Of a stretch of 17,011 bases of DNA, positions 7,918 through 15,250 are shown piece by piece (positions within the stretch are counted from its first letter, which is position 1; every line of letters begins with the position of its first letter). The position numbers and the translations under genes were made by a program. Source of the DNA: JAEZKC01 sp046538945 (GTDB lineage Bacteria > Fibrobacterota > Chitinivibrionia > Chitinivibrionales > Chitinispirillaceae); contig JBKHHW010000063.1 in the NCBI GenBank assembly GCA_046538945.1, forward strand, positions 1 to 17,011, in the 5' to 3' direction. Below the pieces are notes generated by a model. That model ran no database searches and was not told the origin of the DNA. It saw only the letters and a list, made by a program, of their open reading frames with translations.

Positions 7918-9179
7918 CAGATCCCGCTTCCCAATATCACATGCTTGATATTTTTTATTCCGGCACCTTCAACAAACTGCATGAAGGTTTTCAACCGTTC
8001 AGGGCAGCATCTGTTTTCAGTAACCAGAAACAGTTCATCGTAACTGCGGTCCAGAATATTGTAGACATACTCCCTGTAGGTGCTCCCGTCAAGCGCCTCG
8101 AAGCTGATTCCGTTCTTTATTCCATACGATGCGTTTTTTCCCGACGGCCAGGCCGGGCTTCTGGTAGTCGCATGAAAAAAAACGTTCTCTCCCGCCTCCA
8201 TAGCCAGGCGCAACGGTATGTACATACATTCGCCCCGGCCCAGGAAGAGCGTTTTACCACCATCACGATTGCGTCTGATTTCGTGTCCAAAAGAGCTTAT
8301 CTCTCTTTCGAGTTTTTCCTGATCCTCTCTTCCCATACCGAAACGGCCGCTGAATGCCATAAACCGATCAGATTCATTTCGATAGTCACTTGGAGTAAAA
8401 GGCAATTCGATCGTTTTAAAGGAAATGGGATTGTCATTTTTATTCCAACTGTTCAGAAACTTTTCCGAAGGCGACCACAACGTGTTCCGAACCACCTCTC
8501 CCCTGAGCAGGCTTACCGCCTTCACCTCTCTTCCGTTTATACCGGCAAGGAAAGCATTTCTGTTATCCTTTGTGCGCCAGTCAAGAAACGAAGCAACTGA
8601 GTATTCTTTACCAGGAAACTGCTCATCTATGGCTCTTATCAGCTCAAGAGCAGTTCTGCCGCTTGTAATTTCATCATCCACAACCAGAATATGCTTCGCC
8701 CCGGTGATCAATTTTCTGTCAGTCAGGTAGAAATCGTGGTCCGTCGCGTGGGAGTGGCTTTCACAGGCGTAAAGAACGGGCGATATGTCTGGAGAATGCT
8801 CCCTGGTCGAATGCAGATATGACACATTTCCTTCCAAATGAGAGAAAAGTGCGTGCCCCATGGCAGTTGCGGTTTCGGCAAAGCCGATGACCAGAAGCGG
8901 CTCGGATATGGTATTTACATCTGATCCGAAGTATTCCCCTAACCACAGTCGGGAAAGGTGTTCAGTTGCCTCGACCAGGGTACAGGGGGTAATGGGAATA
9001 TGCTTTCCCAGGATTTTGCTTACAAAGAGAAACGAACGCCTGCTGTTGCTGTGGCGCAGGGCCATGGTGAAGAGATCTTCAGGCTCATAGAGAGGGTGCA
9101 GAAATCTTATATCCAGTTCAATTTCGCCGTGGTTGTCCAGACTGTAGGTTTTATTGCTCAGGGAGCAGCTTGTTGTCAT
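7917..9179 (-). CDS. Phosphoribosyltransferase with C-terminal TRSP domain
   Basis: A classic type I PRTase PRPP loop, ILVVDDEITSGRT (164-176), is present: two acidic residues after a hydrophobic strand, then T-S-G-R-T. The strand LLVIGFAETATAMG (95-108) fits the upstream pyrophosphate-loop region of this family. The C-terminal part carries the segment LGRGECMYIPLRLA (313-326) and the eponymous T-R-S-P tetrapeptide (339-342) of the TRSP domain found behind PRTase_2 in Ter-linked clusters. The expected chemistry is transfer of a ribose-5-phosphate from PRPP to, or from, an unknown base-like acceptor. It is the first gene of a three-gene overlapping set and lies 135 bases after TerD-3, behind a hairpin. 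The start has no good ribosome binding site, so the exact N-terminus is less sure than the family. Confidence 0.9.
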   Translation of the reverse strand: MTTSCSLSNKTYSLDNHGEIELDIRFLHPLYEPEDLFTMALRHSNSRRSFLFVSKILGKHIPITPCTLVEATEHLSRLWLGEYFGSDVNTISEPLLVIGFAETATAMGHALFSHLEGNVSYLHSTREHSPDISPVLYACESHSHATDHDFYLTDRKLITGAKHILVVDDEITSGRTALELIRAIDEQFPGKEYSVASFLDWRTKDNRNAFLAGINGREVKAVSLLRGEVVRNTLWSPSEKFLNSWNKNDNPISFKTIELPFTPSDYRNESDRFMAFSGRFGMGREDQEKLEREISSFGHEIRRNRDGGKTLFLGRGECMYIPLRLAMEAGENVFFHATTRSPAWPSGKNASYGIKNGISFEALDGSTYREYVYNILDRSYDELFLVTENRCCPERLKTFMQFVEGAGIKNIKHVILGSGI

Positions 9180-9266
9180 CAGAGGGCTTTTTCTGAAAAT
9201 AGGTAAGCAGGTAAACTGGGAATGGTTTCTGAATTCATAAGTGAACTATATATTTTTTGATGTATT

Positions 9267-9292
9267 CTCCTCCGTGCCGGCACACGGAGGAG
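9267..9292 (-). promoter_or_regulatory. Perfect 10-bp hairpin in the TerD-3/PRTase gap
   Basis: CTCCTCCGTG (9267-9276) and CACGGAGGAG (9283-9292) are exact reverse complements around a 6-base loop. In the minus-strand transcript the stem lies 22 bases after the TerD-3 stop and about 90 bases before the PRTase start. It is followed by A-rich, not U-rich, sequence, so it is not a normal intrinsic terminator. It could stabilise the 3' end of the upstream mRNA, act as a processing or attenuation site, or serve as a bidirectional element. Confidence 0.6.
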
Positions 9293-9314
9293 GTAAGATC
9301 GGTAAAAGCGGATT

Positions 9315-9896
9315 TCACGCGACCTGCAGACCAAAATCCTTGCAGAGAGCTTCCAGGCCGCCCTGATACCCGGCACCTACGGCGGCGAATTTCCATTCAC
9401 CGTTGTGACGGTAGATTTCACCGGCAACAACCGCTGTTTCCACGGAGAAATCTTCCCCCAGATCAAAACGCAGGAGCTCCTCGTTTTTATCTTCATCAAC
9501 CAGGCGGACATAAGCGTTTGAAACCTGCCCGAAGGTCTGGTGCCTTGCTTCTGCATCGTGAATAGTAATGCAAAACGACAGCTTGTCGATATACGCGGGC
9601 ATTTTTGAAAGATTGACAATTATAGTCTCGTCATCACCTTCACCTTCCCCGGTTCTGTTATCTCCGCTGTGAACCACAGCGCCATCGGCACCGGTGGTGT
9701 TGTTATAGAAAATGAAATCCGTTTCTTTTCCGACCTTACCTGAAGCATCAATGAGGAAGACACTTGCATCGAGATCGAAATCCTCCGCTCCATCATACTT
9801 GTTGGTATCCCAACCCAGACCGACAAGAACGTTCTGAAGTCCCTTGTTACCTTTGGTCAGATCAACTTTCTGTCCTTTTTTCAAACTGATAGCCAT
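9315..9896 (-). CDS. terD: TerD-family protein 3 (Ca2+-binding, tellurium-resistance type)
   Basis: This 193-residue protein has every TerD landmark: LKKGQKVDLTK at the N-terminus, VGLGWD (25-30), EDFDLDASVFL (43-53) and the acidic SGDNRTGEGEGDDE loop. The D-x-D-x-D and G-D-N...G-E-G-D-D-E segments bind Ca2+ in characterised TerD proteins. By hand count it is about 82% identical to TerD-2; the C-terminal half is almost identical. AAGGAG six bases before ATG 9896 overlaps the TAA of the lyase gene, so the two are coupled. TerD proteins are cytoplasmic beta-sandwiches thought to assemble at the membrane with TelA and TerC-like partners during metal, phage or oxidative stress. The symbol is family-level; terE or terZ would be equally defensible. 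Confidence 0.95.
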   Translation of the reverse strand: MAISLKKGQKVDLTKGNKGLQNVLVGLGWDTNKYDGAEDFDLDASVFLIDASGKVGKETDFIFYNNTTGADGAVVHSGDNRTGEGEGDDETIIVNLSKMPAYIDKLSFCITIHDAEARHQTFGQVSNAYVRLVDEDKNEELLRFDLGEDFSVETAVVAGEIYRHNGEWKFAAVGAGYQGGLEALCKDFGLQVA

Positions 9897-9906
9897 TATT
9901 CACTCC

Positions 9907-11052
9907 TTACGGGTTGTTGGACATCTGTATATTTTTTGAATTAAACGAACTTATACTCATGTTGCTTTCCATGTTATCCAGGAATACATCAGAAGACAGC
10001 CCGTCCTGAAATACTCCATAGACTTTCGATCTCCTAATGATTTTTTCAGCCCAGAAAAGATGAGGATTCCGTTCATTCATTCTGTTTGTGTCGTATCCCG
10101 CGGAGACTCCCCCTTTTGATTTGATCACGGTAGAAGCATCCATATAGTCTGCAAAGGATACAATCAATCGGCTCAAGACGGGCATGATCTGACTAGGGTG
10201 TATCACCGATTTGCCCAGAAGGCCGTTGAACATATCCAGTTCGACTTCGGAGACCAGGCCTCTGATTTCAGGCGAGGAGTATCTTCCCGGGACCTCGTTG
10301 TGATTGGATCTGTAGTATTCCCAGACCGGACCGGACACAACGAATCCGCTTTCCTTTCTGATGAAATAATTGATTATATCTCCAAGCACCGACTGCAGGA
10401 GAGCATTATCCCAGACTGACATATACATCGGTCTTCTTATACCGTAAAGACCTGACATGTCCGTTGCGCCTATTCTGATGTTCAGTATCTGATCTTTGAA
10501 ATCACAGAAGAGATGTTTAAGAGACAACAGTTCATCGAAGCGGTTGTCCTTGTAGAGAACCGAGCCGGTCTCCAGAATAGGCATCAGATAAATGACTTTG
10601 TCCCAGCTGCCTTGCAACTGCCGAAAGAAAACCAGATTCTGTTCTCCTGTTGCTGCTTCAAATTTGGGCAGCACGAATCCGGTAACAAGCTCTTTGAAAT
10701 CCTTGAGTATTTGAGCTAGATATTTGAAATGTCCGTTGTTGCGGCCACGTATGAAAATAAAGGGAATCTCCCGCTCGACATACCTGAACTTCAGCTGCTC
10801 GAGTGCATTCATAACATTGTGATGAGCCATCTTCAGACTGCTGTCGTCAATAGCATCCTCGAGACAAACGACTACAGTGGAAGCCTGGCTCTTGAGAATG
10901 GTCTCGCAGAGGTTCTCTTTAGTTCCCGGAATGTAAAGAACTGCGCCCAGACCTATAGACAGATGCTGCTTGTCATCTGAGTCGAATCTTTGAGGTGTCT
11001 TGAAAAAGGTGTTTTCAAGATCGACGATATCCAGATTATAATCGTATCTCAC
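9907..11052 (-). CDS. HpcH/HpaI-type (CitE-like) aldolase/lyase of the Ter module
   Basis: The protein follows the CitE/HpcH TIM-barrel pattern: GAVLYIPGT (36-44), VVCLEDAI (61-68, with E65 and D66), FIRGRN (100-105, R102), GFVLPKFE (125-132), MPILET (157-162) and RIGATDMSG (193-201), then GKSVIHPSQI near residue 290. These residues bind Mg2+ and a CoA-ester or keto-acid substrate in known enzymes, so C-C bond cleavage or formation is expected, but the natural substrate is unknown. At 381 residues it is longer than a typical CitE (~290), with an extra N-terminal ~30 residues and a Ser/Asn-rich tail. The start is GTG 11052, with GAGG nine bases upstream. It sits between two nearly identical TerD genes and after a terminator-like hairpin. 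Ter-linked clusters commonly carry such a lyase. Confidence 0.9.
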   Translation of the reverse strand: MRYDYNLDIVDLENTFFKTPQRFDSDDKQHLSIGLGAVLYIPGTKENLCETILKSQASTVVVCLEDAIDDSSLKMAHHNVMNALEQLKFRYVEREIPFIFIRGRNNGHFKYLAQILKDFKELVTGFVLPKFEAATGEQNLVFFRQLQGSWDKVIYLMPILETGSVLYKDNRFDELLSLKHLFCDFKDQILNIRIGATDMSGLYGIRRPMYMSVWDNALLQSVLGDIINYFIRKESGFVVSGPVWEYYRSNHNEVPGRYSSPEIRGLVSEVELDMFNGLLGKSVIHPSQIMPVLSRLIVSFADYMDASTVIKSKGGVSAGYDTNRMNERNPHLFWAEKIIRRSKVYGVFQDGLSSDVFLDNMESNMSISSFNSKNIQMSNNP

Positions 11053-11078
11053 AAAAGCAGGCCTCGAGCGTTCTGATT

Positions 11079-11119
11079 CAGAAAATCGAAGCTGATCTGA
11101 GTGCTTCAGATCAGCTTCG
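11079..11119 (-). terminator. Strong hairpin terminator/attenuator after TerD-2
   Basis: CGAAGCTGATCTGA (11087-11100) and TCAGATCAGCTTCG (11106-11119) form a perfect 14-bp stem with a 5-base loop. Read on the minus strand, the stem begins 11 bases after the TerD-2 stop and is followed by ATTTTCTG, a short T-run. This is most likely a partial intrinsic terminator that lowers expression of the lyase and downstream genes relative to the TerD/TelA core. No strong new promoter is evident in the 34 bases between it and the lyase start. Confidence 0.75.
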
Positions 11120-11130
11120 GGAATAAAAAG

Positions 11131-11709
11131 TCACACCTGCAGGCCGAAATCTCTACAGAGCGCTTCAAGACCGCCCTGATATCCCGCACCTATTGCGGCG
11201 AATTTCCACTCACCGGAATGGCGGTACAATTCACCGGCCACAACCGCGGTCTCCACTGAAAAATCCTCTCCCAGATCAAACCGCAGGAGCTCTTCATTTT
11301 TATCCTCATCCAGCAGGCGGACATAAGCATTTGAAACCTGTCCGAAAGTCTGATTTCTTTCTTCGGCGTCATGGATTGTAATACAGAACGACATCTTATC
11401 TATGGAAGGAGGGACATCGGCAAGAGAAATATTGATCATCTCGTCATCACCCTCACCAGCTCCGGTTTTATTGTCGCCGCTGTGCACGACAGCTCCGTTT
11501 GCCCCGCGAGGATTGTTGTAGAAAATGAAATCCTCGTCTTTCTCGACCTTGCCATTGGCACCAAGAAGAAAAACGCTTGCATCCAGATCGAAATCTTCCG
11601 TTCCGTCGTACTTGTTGACATCCCATCCCAGACCGACAAGCACTTTCTGAAGACCTTTATTTCCCTTGGTCAGATCAAGTTTCTGTCCCTTTTTCAGATT
11701 GACAGCCAT
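11131..11709 (-). CDS. terD: TerD-family protein 2 (Ca2+-binding, tellurium-resistance type)
   Basis: The 192-residue length is standard for TerD. Landmarks are LKKGQKLDLTK, VGLGWD (25-30), EDFDLDASVFL and the acidic Ca2+ loop SGDNKTGAGEGDDE, followed by FCITIHDAEERNQTFGQV and YVRLLDEDKNEELLRFDL. It differs from TerD-3 at about 34 positions by hand count, most of them before residue 125. In this copy the acidic loop has Ala where the other two copies have Glu (TGAGEGDDE versus TGEGEGDDE). AAGGGG six bases before the ATG gives a good ribosome binding site. It lies 105 bases after TerD-1, and the strong hairpin follows directly. It probably works with TerD-1 and TelA in a membrane-associated stress complex. 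Confidence 0.95.
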   Translation of the reverse strand: MAVNLKKGQKLDLTKGNKGLQKVLVGLGWDVNKYDGTEDFDLDASVFLLGANGKVEKDEDFIFYNNPRGANGAVVHSGDNKTGAGEGDDEMINISLADVPPSIDKMSFCITIHDAEERNQTFGQVSNAYVRLLDEDKNEELLRFDLGEDFSVETAVVAGELYRHSGEWKFAAIGAGYQGGLEALCRDFGLQV

Positions 11710-11814
11710 TAGTAACCCCTTTAGCGTTTAATACTGATTCAAAGTCAGTTTACCTTCTTCATCACCACAGGAATTCATCTCGGAACTCCTGCTGTATTTC
11801 CTGAAACGAGCCGA

Positions 11815-12423
11815 TTATCTGTACCTGGCCATGATATCTGAAAGTGACTCATCATTAGTACCCTCGCCAAGAGCTTTGAACTGCCAGCCCTCAGGGCCTC
11901 TTTCCACGGCTGCCACCTCGAGAGCGGTTTTGTTATCGTTTGATTCACTGATATTGTAGCGGACAAGTTCTTTTCTGTTTGTCTCATCATAAATTCTGAT
12001 ATAACAGTTCTTGATCATTCCGAAGTGCTGATTGCGGCTTTTGCCGCTGTAGATATTCACCACAAAGAGCAGTTTCTTGTACTGATCCGGTGTCTTGCTC
12101 AGATCCACCTTTATCTGCTCGTCATCTCCTTCCCCCTCACCGGTCAGGTTATCCCCCTGATGGATCACGGACATGCAATTACTTTTGAGCTTTCCGAAAT
12201 AGACGGTATCGCTGTCTAACTTCAGTTTGTCACCATCCTGGAGCATGAGTACTGACGCATCGAGATCGAAATCCGGCACTCCGGCGCTGAAGAGTTTCTG
12301 GAAGAAACCGCCCTTCTGTTCAGGCTTCACCGGGTCCCATCCTAAACCGACCAGAAGTTTACCCAGTGTTTCGCCTTTTTTGGTAAGGTCGACTTTCTGA
12401 CCCTTTTTGAGATTCAAAGCCAT
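11815..12423 (-). CDS. terD: TerD-family protein 1, divergent copy with a loop insertion
   Basis: The TerD landmarks LKKGQKVDLTKK, VGLGWD (25-30), DFDLDASVLM (51-60) and QGDNLTGEGEGDDE (89-102) are all present, so Ca2+ binding is expected. Unlike the other two copies, about ten extra residues (around 34-50, GGFFQKLFSAG) separate G-L-G-W-D from D-F-D-L-D. The second half (VVNIYSGKSRNQHFGMIKNC, then YIRIYDETNRKELVRYNI) is much more divergent, and the C-terminus ends in SDIMARYR rather than F-G-L-Q-V. It is therefore an older paralogue, not a recent duplicate. AAGGGGG seven bases before the ATG follows the TelA stop directly, so the two genes are co-translated. The gene after it (TerD-2) is separated by 105 bases with no evident promoter. 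Confidence 0.93.
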   Translation of the reverse strand: MALNLKKGQKVDLTKKGETLGKLLVGLGWDPVKPEQKGGFFQKLFSAGVPDFDLDASVLMLQDGDKLKLDSDTVYFGKLKSNCMSVIHQGDNLTGEGEGDDEQIKVDLSKTPDQYKKLLFVVNIYSGKSRNQHFGMIKNCYIRIYDETNRKELVRYNISESNDNKTALEVAAVERGPEGWQFKALGEGTNDESLSDIMARYR

Positions 12424-12439
12424 TCTCTAACCCCCTTCT

Positions 12440-13576
12440 TTACGCATTCGAGTTCTGATTTGACATTTTGCGGGTGATATCTTCCTGTATGGAATGCAGC
12501 TGCTTTGTCTTTTCCTCGCGGAGCTTCTTGTTTTCCTCCTCGATGGCGCGGGTATCGTCGATTCCCTGCTTTATGGTGTTCCACGATTCGATCAGTGTTT
12601 CGACTTTAACCGACCCGGAGGACATTTTGGCAATCTCGGTACTCTGCTTTGCGGCCATCTGGGCATTTTGGGCTATCAGCTTGTTTGTAGCCTCATCCAG
12701 TGCCTCCATTGATTCCTTTATGAGCTTCTGTCTCTTGAGTGCGATGGCCTGCATGAGAGCAATTTTAAACAGGGGAATGGTGACTATGAATGCACTCTGG
12801 ATCTTGGCCACCAGCTTGTAGTTTCCCTTCTGGATCATTCTGATCTGAGGTGCTGTCTGGAGCGAAACGACTTTCGCCATTTCCAGATCATAAACTCTCT
12901 GCTCGAGAAGTTCGACGCAGGTATTCATGTTTTCCAGCCTGATATTGTCCATCTGATTGCCGGAAGCGGCCTTTTCCTGCAATTTGGGAAGTTCGTTCTC
13001 TTTTATATGCTCCAGAACCAGTTTTCCCGCCACGATGTACTTCTCAAGCTGCTCGTAGAACACGAAATTCCTGTTATAGAGCTCTTCCAGGTTCTGATTT
13101 GTTTTGACAATCTCAGATTTATAGCCGTTGATTTCAGTATAGATCTTGTCAATCTCACCACCGATTGTCTGATACTTGGCCAGAATCTTTTCAATGGCCT
13201 TTTTCGCATTGGCGAAAAGTTTTCCCAGTATTCCGCCGCTTTCCTTTTCAAAATCCTTCGGATCGAATGTATTCATGAGTTTAGCGAGGTTTTTCATCAT
13301 TTCCGAAGAATCCTCAACATCGCTTTTCTTGACGCTGTGAAGGATTTTATCCGCAAAGGTGGATATCTCCTCAGCCGGCTTGTGGCCAAATTCGATCAGA
13401 GACTGCTGATCCCTGAGATCGATTTCAGCAGACATCTTCTTCACTTCCTCGGACCCCTTCAGCTGCTCCTGGATCCTTGCCACCAGCCCGTTGATTTCAT
13501 CATCGGGATTGTCGGGAATTTCAAGAATTCCGTCCTTGTTCTGTTTTGTCAAAACCAGCTGTGTTTCTTCGGGCAT
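12440..13576 (-). CDS. telA: TelA-family toxic anion resistance protein
   Basis: The signature block of TelA (PF05816) is clear at about 240-290: LQTAPQIRMIQKGNYKLVAK, then FIVTIPLFKIALMQAIALKRQK, a V/T-A-P-Q-I-x-M-I-Q pattern followed by an I-P-x-x-K helix. At 378 residues it is close to the normal length. Long charged helices (about 120-205 and 300-370, with heptad-like E/K/L patterns) predict coiled coils; there is no signal peptide or transmembrane span, so it is cytoplasmic or peripheral. TelA proteins accompany TerD families in tellurite, metal and cell-envelope stress loci (as YceH in Bacillus subtilis), but the biochemical role is unsettled. AAAGGGG nine bases before ATG 13576 is the ribosome binding site. 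The gene sits 16 bases from both its neighbours, YceG-like and TerD-1. Confidence 0.93.
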   Translation of the reverse strand: MPEETQLVLTKQNKDGILEIPDNPDDEINGLVARIQEQLKGSEEVKKMSAEIDLRDQQSLIEFGHKPAEEISTFADKILHSVKKSDVEDSSEMMKNLAKLMNTFDPKDFEKESGGILGKLFANAKKAIEKILAKYQTIGGEIDKIYTEINGYKSEIVKTNQNLEELYNRNFVFYEQLEKYIVAGKLVLEHIKENELPKLQEKAASGNQMDNIRLENMNTCVELLEQRVYDLEMAKVVSLQTAPQIRMIQKGNYKLVAKIQSAFIVTIPLFKIALMQAIALKRQKLIKESMEALDEATNKLIAQNAQMAAKQSTEIAKMSSGSVKVETLIESWNTIKQGIDDTRAIEEENKKLREEKTKQLHSIQEDITRKMSNQNSNA

Positions 13577-13592
13577 AGCGTTTAACCCCTTT

Positions 13593-15245
13593 CTAGAAGA
13601 ACTTTCCCATTATTGATCGAGTTTTAGGTGCTAGATCGAAAGCCATTTCCTCCAGGTGATGGATATCGATGTCTTTTTCTTCAAGATAAATTTCGATATC
13701 ATTCTGTCCGGCCGGATTGAATATAAATACATCAATTGCAGCTGATGCGGCAAACGCAATAACCAGAGCGTCATCCTGGGAGAGCATTTGGTTACTCTTA
13801 CCGTTATAGACAATCAGCTTCGGAACGTCTCCGGGATAGTCAAAACTCTGCACAAGCTGTAAAATTTGAGGAGGAAGCTGCATCATTCTGGAGAAAATCT
13901 CGATTTTCTGCATTTCCGGGGGCAGATCTCTCACTCTTTTGAAACTGTCCAGTGAACACAATGAGGCGCATTTTTCCGCAATCAGCTTCTGTATATGATT
14001 TCTATACTGAAGATAAGGCCAGAAGGGTGCTTTCAGAAGTTTTTCCGAATCAACGGCACGCTCAGAATCGAGCACCATGAAGTACTCGCTTTTCATGAGT
14101 TTTATCTTGTTTTTCACAATCGGAAGAGTTTCGAACACTTCCGCCTTGGGAAGATTTCTCAGTCTGTTATACAATTTCCAGAAGTCATTCTGATTCGCAT
14201 TGACCCCGTTTATCTTTGAAAAGAAGTGGGGAATCGTCACTCTTCCGGCCCCTGCTTCCCAGCCCTGGCGTATCATGGCCTTTTCGACACTCAGTATCGA
14301 TATTTCATCAATGGTGCTTCTCATGGTCAGAGGCCTTACGGCATAGTCGATAAACTGCCAGGGTTTGTAGCAGAAGGAGTCATCGGAATGCAGAGTGTCT
14401 CTGAGCTGATCGCTGTGCTGTCTTGTAACCGTTTCCAGCTTGACTGCCGGACGCTCGGTAGGAAACTCGGTCAGCTCTATCTGCCTTGGAAAACTGAACG
14501 TACTCACAAAATCGACCGACTGGCTGAACTCTTCAACAATTTTATCTTCCGTACCGCTTATACAGATGATATCCGAACCGAGCATTCTCAGAAAATAGGC
14601 AAAGTACAACTCTCTTTTGGAAGACGTGCCCCAGAACATCACCGTAGGATTGTTCTGCGTGAAATCGAAATCATCCAGAATGCGGCTGCAGTATTTGTTG
14701 TACCAGAACACTATATGGAACAGAATGTTTTTATTTTCGAAAAACCTGTAATCTTTCTGCTCCTTGTAGTATTCCAGGGTTTTGACCAGTGCAGATCTGA
14801 GAAGTTTTTTCATGTTTTTGTCCGCGGGCAGATCAACAGCACCCGATTTCACAAACGAGTCGACCAGATCACACGATTTGGCATCCTGCGCCCTCCCGAA
14901 AGGCTGCCAGGCTTTCTGCATCTTGTTCAGCAGGTCAGATTCGAACCTCTTGTCCAGAGGCGTTTCGATTCTGGTGTAGAGGTTCCCAAGGGAGGTAAGT
15001 TTCTCATTAAAATCATACAGAAAGGCATTATACTCTTCAATGTCGCCTTTCACACCGACAAGGGAAAGAAATACCGCGGGCATTGTGACAGAAAGGTCAT
15101 TATATGCAAAAAGAGGTCTTTTGGTTACAGATGAAAAGATGGTTTTGTCATCCGGTTCTTCAACAATATGTTTTACGGCATTCAATTCCTTATTGTTGAG
15201 GCTCCATTTTTCCAGCTGAGAATACATTGGCAAAACAAACTCCAT
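13593..15245 (-). CDS. YceG-like component of the Ter-linked biosynthetic module
   Basis: The 550-residue length and two related segments identify the YceG_bac family, named after Bacillus subtilis YceG, which lies beside TerC and TelA there. Residues 199-232 read NPTVMFWGTSSKRELYFAYF..LGSDIICIS, and residues 474-511 read VPKLIVYNGKSNQMLSQDDA..AIDVFIFNP. Both have the family pattern of a hydrophobic strand, aromatic/Asn-G, a helix and a second strand. Comparative genomics groups the family with a predicted biosynthetic pathway; no reaction is known, and I see no classical catalytic motif. The start is uncertain. The ATG at 15245 begins five bases after the exchanger's TAA and lacks a clear ribosome binding site, suggesting coupled re-initiation. 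A GTG at 15302 in the same frame would add 19 residues and overlap the exchanger by 52 bases. Confidence 0.85.
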   Translation of the reverse strand: MEFVLPMYSQLEKWSLNNKELNAVKHIVEEPDDKTIFSSVTKRPLFAYNDLSVTMPAVFLSLVGVKGDIEEYNAFLYDFNEKLTSLGNLYTRIETPLDKRFESDLLNKMQKAWQPFGRAQDAKSCDLVDSFVKSGAVDLPADKNMKKLLRSALVKTLEYYKEQKDYRFFENKNILFHIVFWYNKYCSRILDDFDFTQNNPTVMFWGTSSKRELYFAYFLRMLGSDIICISGTEDKIVEEFSQSVDFVSTFSFPRQIELTEFPTERPAVKLETVTRQHSDQLRDTLHSDDSFCYKPWQFIDYAVRPLTMRSTIDEISILSVEKAMIRQGWEAGAGRVTIPHFFSKINGVNANQNDFWKLYNRLRNLPKAEVFETLPIVKNKIKLMKSEYFMVLDSERAVDSEKLLKAPFWPYLQYRNHIQKLIAEKCASLCSLDSFKRVRDLPPEMQKIEIFSRMMQLPPQILQLVQSFDYPGDVPKLIVYNGKSNQMLSQDDALVIAFAASAAIDVFIFNPAGQNDIEIYLEEKDIDIHHLEEMAFDLAPKTRSIMGKFF

Positions 15246-15250
15246 CCTGC

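Noticed and set aside
7905..8600. 231-codon plus-strand frame opposite the TRSP phosphoribosyltransferase
   Set aside because: Shadow of the real gene; no domain pattern and no credible start.
11768..11791. 8-bp stem (one wobble pair) in the TerD-1/TerD-2 gap
   Set aside because: Weak AT-containing stem with an 8-base loop and no T-run, unlike the two perfect hairpins further on.
14226..15134. 302-codon plus-strand frame opposite the YceG-like gene
   Set aside because: Long open frames antisense to a conserved gene are expected by chance; the minus-strand product has clear family motifs, and this one has none.
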